Shown here piece after piece: positions 51,909-60,328 of a stretch of DNA of 64,000 bases. Below the pieces are notes generated by a model. It worked only from the letters and a program-made list of their open reading frames with translations. It was not told where the DNA came from and did no database searches. Every line of letters begins with the position of its first letter. Position 1 is the stretch's first letter. The position numbers and the translations under genes were made by a program. The stretch is from an uncultured Actinomycetes bacterium (GTDB taxonomy: Bacteria; Actinomycetota; Coriobacteriia; Coriobacteriales; Atopobiaceae), in NCBI GenBank assembly GCA_900314685.1, contig OMWE01000010.1, positions 1 to 64,000 on the forward strand. The letters are read 5' to 3'.

Positions 51909-53429
51909 CTACGCGGGGCAGGCGGCAAGCAGTGCCCTGCGGTCGATCTTGCCGTTGCGGTTGAGCGGCAGCGACGCCATGACCTCCACGGCGTCGGGCA
52001 TCATGTAGCCCGGCAGGCGCCGTTTGAGTAGGCCGTGCAAGACGCGCGCGTCCAAGCGCGTGCCGGCTACGAAGAGCACCATGCGCTCGCGCGCGGCCTC
52101 CCAGACGGCGGCGCAGGACGATACGCCCTCGCAGGCCGTCGCGGCCGCCTCCACCTCGCCGAGCTCGATCCGGTACCCGCTGCGCTTGATCTGCGCGTCG
52201 GCGCGGCTCACGTAGCGCAGGTCGCCATCCGCACCCGGGCGCACCAGGTCACCCGTGCGGTAGAAGGGCGTCGGGTCGGTCGGGTCCAGCGGGTTGCGCA
52301 CGAAGGCGCGGGCGGTCTTGTCCGCGTCGCCCAGATAGCCCCGGGCGACGAAGGGGCCGCCCACATAGAGCTCGCCGACCTCGCCTGTGCGGGCGGCGCG
52401 GCCGTCAGAGCCCAGCACCACAGCCTTCATCCCCTCGCAGGGACGGCCGATGGGCAGGGGCTCGTCGTCGCGCAGGCGGCGCGTCACCTTGTAGTAGGTG
52501 CAGATGTCCGTGGTCTCCGTCGGGCCGAAGAGGTCGGCGAAGCGCGCGCCGGGCAGGTGGTCCATCCAGTAGTTGAGCGTGGGCGTGGGCATGACCTCGC
52601 CCGCGAACATGACCTTCTTCACATGGTGCAGCGGCGCCACCGAGAGCACGTCCCAGCGGGCGAGCAGGCCGAGCGCCGTGGGGACCCAGTAGAGGGCGTT
52701 GACGCCGCGCTCGTTGAGCCACTGCACGAGGCGCACCGGGAAGGAGAAGAGCCGCCGCGGGATCAGGTGCATCGTGGCCCCCTGGCGCACGGTGGCGAAG
52801 AGGTCCGAGACCGACATGGAGAAGTAGAGCGGCGTCTGGCTGCCAAAGATCGTCTCGCTGTCGATGCCGAAGCACCTGGCGAACCAGCCCACATAGGAGA
52901 TCACGTTGGCGTGGCTCACCATCACGCCCTTTGGCGTGCCCGTGGATCCCGAGGTGTAGAGCACGTACAGCAGGTCGTCCGGCCGGGAGGCCCGGCGGAT
53001 GTCGGCGAGCAGGGCGAGGTCGGCGGGCACCCGTCGGGCGTCCTCGATCCTCAGGCAGCGCCCTGGCAGGAGACGTTCGCCCAGCTCCGCTGTCTCATCG
53101 CACACAAGGAGGGAAAGGGGTCGGAAAGACGAGACTATCGCGGCAAGCCGGTCCTGGGGCGAACCGGAGTCGAGGATCGCATAGCAGCCGCCGCTCTCGG
53201 CGACGCCAAAGATCGAGACGACTTGACCTATACCGCGGGGCAGCAGGACGGCGACAGCCTCCCGCAGGACGCCTGAGCTCGCGAGCGCCGTGCCCACACT
53301 TTGGGCCTGGAAGAGCAGCTCGCTGTAGGTGATCTCCTCGGACTCGTCGGCAAAGGCGATCTTGTCCGGATCGCGTCGCGCCGATTCCTCGAGCCATTGG
53401 AGCACGTTGGTTCCATCGGTAAGTTCCAT
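51909..53429 (-). CDS. dltA: Amino-acid adenylation enzyme, DltA-like D-alanine ligase
   Basis: A 506-residue adenylate-forming enzyme. Motifs run in order: A3 YVLYTSGSTGTPKGVMVSHAN (core TSGSTGTPKGV), A5 LFGPTETTDICTYY, A7 FYRTGDLV, A8 KRSGYRIELGEVEA and A10 PLNRNGKIDRRAL with the catalytic Lys. Length and neighbours (carrier, MBOAT, SGNH proteins) fit DltA, which loads D-alanine on DltC for charge modification of teichoic acids. Specificity for D-Ala is inferred from context. The ATG at 53429 follows GGGAGG. Confidence 0.87.
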   Translation of the reverse strand: MELTDGTNVLQWLEESARRDPDKIAFADESEEITYSELLFQAQSVGTALASSGVLREAVAVLLPRGIGQVVSIFGVAESGGCYAILDSGSPQDRLAAIVSSFRPLSLLVCDETAELGERLLPGRCLRIEDARRVPADLALLADIRRASRPDDLLYVLYTSGSTGTPKGVMVSHANVISYVGWFARCFGIDSETIFGSQTPLYFSMSVSDLFATVRQGATMHLIPRRLFSFPVRLVQWLNERGVNALYWVPTALGLLARWDVLSVAPLHHVKKVMFAGEVMPTPTLNYWMDHLPGARFADLFGPTETTDICTYYKVTRRLRDDEPLPIGRPCEGMKAVVLGSDGRAARTGEVGELYVGGPFVARGYLGDADKTARAFVRNPLDPTDPTPFYRTGDLVRPGADGDLRYVSRADAQIKRSGYRIELGEVEAAATACEGVSSCAAVWEAARERMVLFVAGTRLDARVLHGLLKRRLPGYMMPDAVEVMASLPLNRNGKIDRRALLAACPA

Positions 53430-53461
53430 CAAAACCTCCCTCTGATAGGGGCCGATCGTGG

Positions 53462-53561
53462 GCGTGACAGGGGACGGGGATTGTCACATGACAGGGGACG
53501 GGGGATTGTCACGGGAACAGGAGGGGCGCGGGGTGTGACAATCCCCCGTCCCCTGTCACGT
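53462..53561. repeat. REP-like palindromic repeats, 3 copies
   Basis: Two copies with the G-rich strand forward (about 53462-53488 and 53487-53513) and one inverted (53533-53561) fill the gap between the sensor kinase and dltA. The inverted copy carries the kinase stop (TGA at 53556-53558 on the minus strand). Hairpins here could set the expression ratio between the two-component system and the dlt-like genes. Confidence 0.88.
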
Positions 53562-55166
53562 CCCCCGAGGAAAGACGAGCGTGGTGACGTACGTCTTGCC
53601 GTCGGTCTTCCCCGCCTCGATAGCGCCGCCCAGCTCGGACATGAGGCGCTTGACGTTGGCAAGCCCGATACCCGTGCTCTCTTCTTGCGCGGGGTGCTCG
53701 GCCACGGCGTTGGCGAAGCGGACCGTGAACCGCGTGACCCGGGGCGTGACGGGAGGCGTGTCCTGAGGTGCGACGGGGGGACGGTTCTCCTGACATACGC
53801 CTTGGGACAGGGGAACCGCCCCCTCGTCGCATCCCATATCGATGGCGACCGGCGACGCCGCGTCGGCGTACTTGAGCATGTTGGAGAGGAGGTTGTCGAT
53901 CACGCGGGAGACGCGCTCCACGTCCACCGGCCAGTCCGCCCCGGTGAGGTCGCCCGTCACCTGCACTGAGATGCCCGATGCCTCAAGCGAGCTCACCATG
54001 CCCGACAGGAGGTCGCCCATCACGATGCCGAGCGGGCTCTCCGTGCGGTCCGCCTCGTCCTCCTCGCCGACGAGGAACTGGTGGAAGAGGGAGTCGGAGA
54101 GCCGCTTGATGTGCATGGCGCGCTCGTAGATCTTGTCCAGGTAGCCCTGCATCTGGTCCACGCCCTCGTAGCGGCCGTCCTTGAGGATCTGCGCGTACAG
54201 GAGCAGCGAGGTGAGGGGAGTCCGCAGGTCGTGCGACATGGTGGTCACGAGATCGCGGTTGGCCTCGAGCGCCCGTTGCTCGGCGGCGATCTGTCCCGCG
54301 AGCGACACGCGCATCTCGTCGATCTGCCGGGCCAGGCTGGCCAGCTCGTCGTCGCCCTCGACGGATATCGGCTCGCTGAGGTCGCCGCCTCCCATGCAGG
54401 ACACCTCGGCCTCGAGCTTCTTGATATAGACCATGCGGCGGCGGATGCCGAGGAGAAACAGGATGAAGAAGACCAGCACCGACAGGGCGACCGCCGCGGC
54501 GGTGAGCATCATGCGAAACGTGTGGCTGTAGCTCCCGTAGAGGTACACGTGCGCGGGGCGGCCGTCGCTCAGGTTGATGCGGGTCTCGCAGTAGTCGACG
54601 TAGTTGACCTCGTCGCCGGCCGCCCGTCCCGCGATGACGTAGTCGGAGTCACCGTATCCGCCCTCTTCGTAATAGGCCCCGTCGTCCGCAGCGGTCGAGG
54701 TCAGGTCTCCGGACGTCAGGTCGCCGGACGCCTCGGAGTCGGAGCCGCCGATGCTCCCGTCGATGGTGGCGGGGTAGATGATGTCGCCGTCGAACGTAGA
54801 CACGACGAGGAAGGCGTTGCCGGTGGCATTGACCCACTCCCCGATGGCGTCGGCGTCGGACGCCCAGTCCGCCTTGTCGTCAATCGCATCCTGCAGCTCA
54901 TCCCGGACCGCGTCGAATTTGGAGGTCACATAGGAGTCGAGCAGGCCAGAGTCGTTGCCCAGCATCGTCACGACCGGGGAGAGGCAGAGGTACGCGGCGA
55001 CCGCCACGAGCGCGCTGCCGATCACGACCTTGGTCAGGTACACCTCGATCCGCCCGCCGAAGGCCAGCCGGTGGAGTGCGGCGAGACGCCTGCCCATGCG
55101 GCGCTCGTCTTTGCGGCGTTTGTCTTTGCCGCCCGTCCGTTTGTCTTTGCCGCCCGTCCTAGACAA
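53556..55166 (-). CDS. Membrane sensor histidine kinase
   Basis: A kinase of up to 536 residues. Helix 1 (about 44-66), an extracytoplasmic region (about 67-218) rich in Ser/Asp/Gly and helix 2 (about 219-240) are followed by HAMP and HisKA (TMSHDLRTPLTSLLLYAQIL, phosphorylated His near residue 315). The ATPase N box is VIDNLLSNMLKYA and the G2 box STGIGLANVKRL. Between them the lid region is replaced by a Pro/Thr-rich stretch with a palindromic element (53782-53818). The start is uncertain: TTG 55166 overlaps the regulator stop, and ATG 55097 is an alternative. A TGGKDKR heptapeptide is duplicated at the N-terminus. Confidence 0.88.
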   Translation of the reverse strand: MSRTGGKDKRTGGKDKRRKDERRMGRRLAALHRLAFGGRIEVYLTKVVIGSALVAVAAYLCLSPVVTMLGNDSGLLDSYVTSKFDAVRDELQDAIDDKADWASDADAIGEWVNATGNAFLVVSTFDGDIIYPATIDGSIGGSDSEASGDLTSGDLTSTAADDGAYYEEGGYGDSDYVIAGRAAGDEVNYVDYCETRINLSDGRPAHVYLYGSYSHTFRMMLTAAAVALSVLVFFILFLLGIRRRMVYIKKLEAEVSCMGGGDLSEPISVEGDDELASLARQIDEMRVSLAGQIAAEQRALEANRDLVTTMSHDLRTPLTSLLLYAQILKDGRYEGVDQMQGYLDKIYERAMHIKRLSDSLFHQFLVGEEDEADRTESPLGIVMGDLLSGMVSSLEASGISVQVTGDLTGADWPVDVERVSRVIDNLLSNMLKYADAASPVAIDMGCDEGAVPLSQGVCQENRPPVAPQDTPPVTPRVTRFTVRFANAVAEHPAQEESTGIGLANVKRLMSELGGAIEAGKTDGKTYVTTLVFPRGT

Positions 55167-55866
55167 AGCGGTACCCCCTCCCCCACACGGTCTTGATCAG
55201 TCGGGGGTCTTTGGGGTCCTGCTCGATCTTGTTGCGCAGGCGGGAGATGTGCACCATGAGGGTGGCGTTGACGGAGCGGTCGTAGGGCTCGTCCCACACG
55301 GCCTCGTAGATCTGCTTGGCGGAGTAGATGGCGCCGGGGTGGGCCGCGAGCAGGCTCAGGATGCCGTACTCGGTGTCGGTGAGGTCCACGGGGCGGCCGG
55401 ACTTGGTGGCCACGCCCGCCCGGAGGTCCAGCGCGAAATCGCCGCGCACGACCGTGGGGATCTCCTGGCCGAAATCCTCGCCGTCTTTGCCCTGGTAGAT
55501 GTGGTAGCGACGAAGAAGTGCCTTGACACGGGCCAGGAGCTCCATGTAGGAGAAGGGCTTGGCGAGATAGTCGTCGCCGCCCGAGAGCAGGCCGAGCGCC
55601 TTGTCGGCCTCCTGAGACTTGGCCGAGAGGAAGAGGATGGGCACCGTGGAGCGGCGCCGGCGGATCTCCTTGCAGCACTCGATGCCGGACATGCCCGGCA
55701 TCATCACGTCCAGGATCACCAGGTCGCAGGTATCGTCCAGCAGGGCGAGCCCCCGGGCGCCGTCCTCGGCCTCCAGGACCTCGTAGTCCTCGCCCATGAG
55801 CAGCACGCCCACGCCCTCGCGGATGTCCCTGTCGTCTTCGATGATGAGAATCTTGGACTGCGCCAT
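55159..55866 (-). CDS. OmpR/VanR-type response regulator
   Basis: A 235-residue regulator. The receiver has the acidic pair in IIEDDRDIREG, the phospho-acceptor Asp in DLVILDVMMPG near residue 52, Ser/Thr in FLSAKS and Lys in YLAKPFSYMEL. A winged-helix domain (VDLTDTEYGILSLLAAHPG...VHISRLRNKIEQDP...TVWGRGYRF) follows. ATG 55866 follows GGGGGAG. The kinase gene overlaps its stop. The pair precedes the dlt-like genes on the same strand, so control of cell-surface charge is a reasonable guess, as with GraRS- or CiaRH-like systems. Confidence 0.94.
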   Translation of the reverse strand: MAQSKILIIEDDRDIREGVGVLLMGEDYEVLEAEDGARGLALLDDTCDLVILDVMMPGMSGIECCKEIRRRRSTVPILFLSAKSQEADKALGLLSGGDDYLAKPFSYMELLARVKALLRRYHIYQGKDGEDFGQEIPTVVRGDFALDLRAGVATKSGRPVDLTDTEYGILSLLAAHPGAIYSAKQIYEAVWDEPYDRSVNATLMVHISRLRNKIEQDPKDPRLIKTVWGRGYRFV

Positions 55867-55956
55867 GCCCCACTCCCCCTTTTTACGCAAAGCATGGTAG
55901 CGCCCGAAGCTAAGGGAAGCCTTAAGACAGGGCTAACGATTTCTAAAGTTTGGCGG

Positions 55957-56022
55957 CGCGTGACAGGGGACGGGGACTGTCACGTGTCATGACACATGAC
56001 AGGGGGGACGGGGGACTGTCGC
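55957..56022. repeat. REP-like palindromic repeats, 2 copies
   Basis: Copies at about 55957-55984 and 55994-56022 have the G-rich strand forward, separated by the palindromic TGTCATGACA. They lie in the divergent gap before the MGMT-like gene. Confidence 0.85.
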
Positions 56023-56132
56023 ATCCCGCGCAAGATACACGGCCAACTCGGGCGTACGAAAGCTAAGCTCTTCTTGTGGCAAGGCCGGCAATCAAAGCCG
56101 GCAATACCGTGATACCGATAGATTGGGGCGGG

Positions 56133-56450
56133 ATGGAAGATCGAGACAGGGTCCTCACCGACGACCTGGCGCTCGAGGTGCTGTCGGTCGTGGCGGACAT
56201 CCCGGAGGGACGCGTGGCCACCTACGGCCAGATCGCCCGCCTGATCGGCAGGAGACGGAACGCGCGCCTCGTGGGCAAGATCCTGAGCCAGGCGCAGGAC
56301 TACGGCGACTTCCCCTGCCATCGGGTCGTCAATGCCGCCGGCCGGCTGGCACCGGGCTTCGCGGAGCAGCGCGGCCGGCTCCTGGCCGAGGGCGTCGAGT
56401 TTCGCCCAAACGGCTGCGTGGACATGCGCCGCTACCAGTGGGACGCGTGA
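56133..56450 (+). CDS. MGMT-family alkyltransferase-like protein
   Basis: A 105-residue protein with the MGMT DNA-binding domain only. VADIPEGRVATYGQIARLIGRRRNAR is the helix-turn-helix (core GRVATYGQIARLIG), and DFPCHRVVNAAGRLAPG keeps the PCHR active site with its Cys, unlike the Trp-containing ATL1/YbaZ proteins. It may repair O6-alkylguanine or flag it for nucleotide excision repair. I chose ATG 56133; a GTG at 56076 would add 19 residues. It is unlinked to the ogt/AlkA locus. Confidence 0.85.
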   Translation: MEDRDRVLTDDLALEVLSVVADIPEGRVATYGQIARLIGRRRNARLVGKILSQAQDYGDFPCHRVVNAAGRLAPGFAEQRGRLLAEGVEFRPNGCVDMRRYQWDA

Positions 56451-56506
56451 CTCCGCCCGGGGGACTGTCACGCACGCCAGACGGCATGATGACGGGGGGC
56501 GGGCGG

Positions 56507-56536
56507 GCGTGACGCTCCCCCGTCCCCCGTCACGCC
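56507..56536. repeat. REP-like palindromic repeat at convergent gene ends
   Basis: One full copy from GCGTGACG to GTCACGCC lies between the MGMT-like and Gfo/Idh stops. Degenerate fragments of a second copy are seen at about 56456-56510 (GGGGGACTGTCACGC and a GTGACGG-like piece). Confidence 0.75.
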
Positions 56537-56537
56537 G

Positions 56538-57521
56538 CTAGTCCGTGGGGAAATGCACGCCGGCGCCGATGCGGGCCTCGGTCTGCACGCGGCTCACGAG
56601 CAGCGAGGTCTCCAGCTCCGCGTAGCAGCCCTCCAGGTCCTTCTTGTCGACCTGCTCCAGGAAGTGGCGGAACTCGCCCTCCCACATCACTGGGTAACTG
56701 CGGTCGAAGGTCTCCTCGCCGCCACCGTTCATGCGCAGGGTCACGGGGCCGCACAGGTTGGGCGCGCTCGGCATGATGATGCAGCCATCGGTGCCCTGGA
56801 TCACGGTCTGGGTGAAGGCGCTGTCCTTGGAGCAGACGGCGACCGCCTCAAACCCGTCGTAGTCCAGCGTGACGACGCCCGAGGTGTCGATGCCGCGCTC
56901 GATGTTCGCATGGTAAGAAAAACTCTGCGGCTCGCCGAAGAGGCCGAGGGCGAAGGTCAGCGCGTAGAGGCCGATGTCCATGATGGCACCGCCCGCCTTG
57001 GCCGGGTCGAAGGCCGGCAGGACCTCGCCCGCGCGGAAGGCGTCGTAGCGGCTGGAGTACTGGCTGTAGTTGACGGTCGCGATCTTGATGTCGCCGATGC
57101 GGGGCAGCAGCTCGTCGCGGATCATCTGGAAATTGGGCTGACGGGTGGTGACGACCGCCTCCCAGAAGAAGACACCCGCACCCCTCGCCTCCCGCACGAG
57201 GGCGGCGGCCTCGGTCACGTTGCTCGCGAGGGGCTTCTCGCAGATCACGTTCTTGCCCGCGGCGAAGGCGGCGCGGCTCACGGCCGCATGCAGGAAGTTG
57301 GGCACAGCCACGTACACGGTGTCGACGTGCGGGTCGGCCATCATCGCGTTGAAGTCGTCGTAGGTGGCGCAGCCCTCCACGCCGTATTTGGCGGCGAGCT
57401 CGGCAGTCTGCTCGACGGAGCGGGGTGTGCCGGCGATCGCCGTGACCTCGATGCCCCAATCGGCCAGGTGCGGGGCCACCATCTGCACGATCATGCCGGT
57501 TCCGACGATTCCGAGCTTCAT
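56538..57521 (-). CDS. Gfo/Idh/MocA-family oxidoreductase
   Basis: A 327-residue NAD(P)-dependent sugar dehydrogenase-type protein. The Rossmann motif is GIVGTGMIVQM near residues 4-14 and the EKP catalytic motif appears as ICEKPLASN near residue 95. The C-terminal GGAIMDIGLYALTFALGLFG helix is typical. It follows the PTS permease in the same direction with REP repeats between, so it may act on the imported sugar or its 6-phosphate. Confidence 0.92.
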   Translation of the reverse strand: MKLGIVGTGMIVQMVAPHLADWGIEVTAIAGTPRSVEQTAELAAKYGVEGCATYDDFNAMMADPHVDTVYVAVPNFLHAAVSRAAFAAGKNVICEKPLASNVTEAAALVREARGAGVFFWEAVVTTRQPNFQMIRDELLPRIGDIKIATVNYSQYSSRYDAFRAGEVLPAFDPAKAGGAIMDIGLYALTFALGLFGEPQSFSYHANIERGIDTSGVVTLDYDGFEAVAVCSKDSAFTQTVIQGTDGCIIMPSAPNLCGPVTLRMNGGGEETFDRSYPVMWEGEFRHFLEQVDKKDLEGCYAELETSLLVSRVQTEARIGAGVHFPTD

Positions 57522-57539
57522 GGTTTTCTTCCTTTCCGC

Positions 57540-57568
57540 AGCGTGACAGGGGACGGGGGAGTGTCACA
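57540..57568. repeat. REP-like palindromic repeat, single copy
   Basis: One copy from GCGTGACAG to GTGTCACAC lies between the PTS permease stop and the oxidoreductase start. Confidence 0.85.
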
Positions 57569-57620
57569 CTCCCCCATTATCACACCTGTCTTTCTTACTT
57601 GCCTTTCTTGTATTGTGCGC

Positions 57621-59060
57621 CTACTCCGCCTCGGCCGCATCGCTGGCGGGGTCGTCGAAGCCCACGACCTGCACCAGCACAAAGGCCAGCACGACGGCGA
57701 CCGCGATGCCGATCAGCATGCCCGGCAGGCTCGAAGCGTACGCGTCACTCGCGGTGCCGAGGGCCTCGGTCGCGGCACGCGCCGCGTCGGTGTAGACCGC
57801 GTTGGGCGTGGAGAGGATGCCCGGCAGGCCGGCGAAGACGAAGTAGCGGGAGCCGAAGAGGGCGTTGACGGCGGCGCCGGCAGCGGCGGCGATGCAGGAG
57901 CAGATGAAGGGCTTCTTGAGGCGCAGGGCCACGCCGTAGATGGCAGGCTCGGTGATGCCGAAGAGGCCGGTGATGCCCGCGCTCAGCGCGACCTCCTTGA
58001 GCTTCTTGTTGCGGGACTTGAAGAAGACGCCAAAGGTGGTGGCGACCATGGCGCAGACGGCGATGGCAAGGGCGGGCTGAATCACGGTATAGCCGTACTC
58101 GGCGAGCTCGGACATGATGATCGGGGTGAAGCTCCAGTGCACGCCAAAGACGACGAGCGGCATCCAGATGGCGGCCAGGATGCCGTTGGCGATCCAGGGC
58201 ACGACGCTGTAGGCGGCCATGTAGGCGGCGGCGATGGCATTGGCGACGATGGTCGAGATCGGGCCGATGACGATGATGGTGGCGGGTACCATGACGGCGG
58301 TGCAGACGACCGGGGTGAGAAGTGCGGTCACGGCGTCGGGGATGCGCGGCTCGACCCACTTCTCCAGCTTGGAGAGCACGGCGACCATGATGATGGGCGG
58401 GATGACCGTCGAGGTGTAGGTGACGGACGTCAGGGGCACAAAGAAGAAATCGAGCGGCGTGCCCTCGGCGATCGTCTGGGCGATGGAGGCCCAGGTCGGG
58501 TTGCAGAGCGCCAGGGAGCACCACACGGCCGTATAGGTATTGCACTTGAAGTGCTTGGAGGCCGCGACGGCGATCATCACAGGCAGGAAGGTGAAGGGCG
58601 TCCAGGAAATCATGTCGTAGATCTGGGACGCGCCGGTGCCGGAGATGTCCGCGAACATCCGGATGATGATCAGGATGCCCTGAAGCAGGCCGGCGCCCGC
58701 GAGGATGTAGACAAAGGGCGCGATGGAGCCCGACATCGCGGCGATCACGCGATTGAGGATGGACTGCTTGTTCTCCCCCTCGACCTCGACCTCCTGGTCG
58801 AAGCTCATCTGACCGGCGAGATTTTCGTACACGTCCTTGGCGTGCATGCCGATGACGACCTGGTACTGGCCACCCGCCTGCACCACCTGGATGACTCCGG
58901 GCATCTGCTCGATCTGCTTGGTCGTCTCGTCGGAGGGTGTCTCCGCGAGCACGAGGCGCAGGCGCGTCGCGCAATGCGTCGCCCCCTTGATGTTGCTCTC
59001 GCCGACGGCATTCTTGATGTCGGTCGCGAGTTGCTTGTAGTCCCTCACTGCCTCTGCCAT
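57621..59060 (-). CDS. PTS sugar transporter subunit EIIBC (glucoside family)
   Basis: A 479-residue phosphotransferase permease. The EIIB domain (about 1-85) has the phospho-cysteine in [14 protein letters not shown]. The EIIC domain has about ten helices with [18 protein letters not shown], the family's sugar-site loop, and [13 protein letters not shown]. The order B-C and these motifs are those of beta-glucoside/trehalose/N-acetylmuramate permeases. The EIIA domain present in BglF is missing, so EIIA must come from elsewhere. The upstream RpiR-type regulator suggests a MurP- or trehalose-like substrate. ATG 59060 follows GGAGACAGG. Confidence 0.93.
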   Translation of the reverse strand: MAEAVRDYKQLATDIKNAVGESNIKGATHCATRLRLVLAETPSDETTKQIEQMPGVIQVVQAGGQYQVVIGMHAKDVYENLAGQMSFDQEVEVEGENKQSILNRVIAAMSGSIAPFVYILAGAGLLQGILIIIRMFADISGTGASQIYDMISWTPFTFLPVMIAVAASKHFKCNTYTAVWCSLALCNPTWASIAQTIAEGTPLDFFFVPLTSVTYTSTVIPPIIMVAVLSKLEKWVEPRIPDAVTALLTPVVCTAVMVPATIIVIGPISTIVANAIAAAYMAAYSVVPWIANGILAAIWMPLVVFGVHWSFTPIIMSELAEYGYTVIQPALAIAVCAMVATTFGVFFKSRNKKLKEVALSAGITGLFGITEPAIYGVALRLKKPFICSCIAAAAGAAVNALFGSRYFVFAGLPGILSTPNAVYTDAARAATEALGTASDAYASSLPGMLIGIAVAVVLAFVLVQVVGFDDPASDAAEAE

Positions 59061-59343
59061 ACCTGTCTCCACTCTGTCCTGTGTGCTTGTCGTGCGCAAG
59101 CAGCCATCCGGCTCTTGTCACGCAGCACCATAGCAAGCAGAACAAGGGTAATAAGCGCAGGTAGAGCGGTTGGTAAGTCCTTTTCAAAAGTGCGGGCTCG
59201 CGGGTGGCGCTTGTTTGAAAAATTACTTCAAGACGGCTTGTGTGCGGCGCCCGAGCGGCGTCGGACGCCCCCCCATGCGGCAGGCGGTACGCAGGCGGCG
59301 GGACGGAGGCACCTGCCAGCGGCACGCAGCCTCGCACGATCCG

Positions 59344-60195
59344 CTAACCCCGGAGGTTCTGCCCGTTGAGCACCTCGGCTGAGTCCTTCGCCCGCTGGCT
59401 GCGCTCGTAATCGAAGGCGAAGATCTCCGCATAGATGCAGTTCAGGACAAAGCGCTCGCACTCCTGCGAATAGAAGGTCGCGATCTTGCCCAGGCTCTTC
59501 TCGCTTTGCGGATAGCGGATGGAAAGGTCAAAGCCCATAGGCGCCTTGATGGAGGAAACAAGGACGGCCTTGCACTTCCGCGCCCTGAGGACATCGAGAA
59601 TGGGCTGGAGCTCATTGAGGATCACGCCGCTGTAGCTCACGACGATGGCCACGTCGCCGGGCCGCGCGCTGTATGCGGCGGACGAGAGCTCCCGGTAATG
59701 CGTCGCCACGGTGCTGCGGATGCCCAGCTTGAGTATCATATTTGCAAACATCTCGCAGCAGATCTCGCTGTCGCCGTATCCGAAAAGATACACGTGTGAC
59801 GCCGCGCGGATAGCACGGGCGACCCTTTCTATGTCGTATTTGTCGACGGAAGAATAGCATGTGTCGACCGTCTCCTTGGTCAGAGAGACGATGCTCGAGA
59901 CGACGTCGCCGACCTGCTGGCCCGGCGCAAAAGGCAGGTTGACGTCCACGGTGCTGAGCTGCGTGCGATGCCGCTCGAGGTCGGCGGCGAGCTCCACGCG
60001 CAGCTCGCGGAAGCCCTTCAAACCGACCTTGCGGCAGAGTCTCACGACCGCGGCGCTCGAGCTGAAGGTTGCGTCTGCAAGCTCTTGTATGCCCATACGG
60101 CACACGGCGTCGGAGTTTGCCAGTATATAGCGTGCCAGACTCGCCTCGGTGTCGGTGAACCGCTCTTCCTGCTGCAGCTGCTCGATGACCGCCAT
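59344..60195 (-). CDS. RpiR/MurR-family transcriptional regulator
   Basis: A 283-residue regulator. The N-terminal HTH_6 domain (RFTDTEASLARYILAN...MGIQELADATFSSSAAVVRLCRKVGLKGFRELR; recognition core SSAAVVRLCRKVG) binds DNA. The C-terminal SIS domain (HVYLFGYGDSEICCEMFANMI, VAIVVSYSGVI) binds a phospho-sugar. It lies 283 bases upstream of the PTS permease in the same orientation and should be its regulator. ATG 60195 follows GGGGGTAGG. Confidence 0.92.
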   Translation of the reverse strand: MAVIEQLQQEERFTDTEASLARYILANSDAVCRMGIQELADATFSSSAAVVRLCRKVGLKGFRELRVELAADLERHRTQLSTVDVNLPFAPGQQVGDVVSSIVSLTKETVDTCYSSVDKYDIERVARAIRAASHVYLFGYGDSEICCEMFANMILKLGIRSTVATHYRELSSAAYSARPGDVAIVVSYSGVILNELQPILDVLRARKCKAVLVSSIKAPMGFDLSIRYPQSEKSLGKIATFYSQECERFVLNCIYAEIFAFDYERSQRAKDSAEVLNGQNLRG

Positions 60196-60261
60196 GCCTA
60201 CCCCCGTCACATAATCGCCGGCCTTGCATGCATTAATTATGCAACGATATTGGTTACAGGT

Positions 60262-60328
60262 GGTGACAGGGCCCGGGGGCTTGTCACGTCACCGACGGCG
60301 AGTGTGACGGGTGACGGGGCTTGTCACA
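60262..60328. repeat. REP-like palindromic repeats, 2 diverged copies
   Basis: Copies at about 60262-60288 and 60302-60328 lie upstream of the RpiR gene and at the 3' end of the AraC gene. The second provides the AraC stop (TGA at 60324-60326 on the minus strand). Confidence 0.75.

Noticed and set aside
56553-59369. A 938-codon plus-strand frame
   Set aside because: Its His/Asp/Gly-rich composition and its position antisense to the oxidoreductase and PTS genes show it is a shadow frame.
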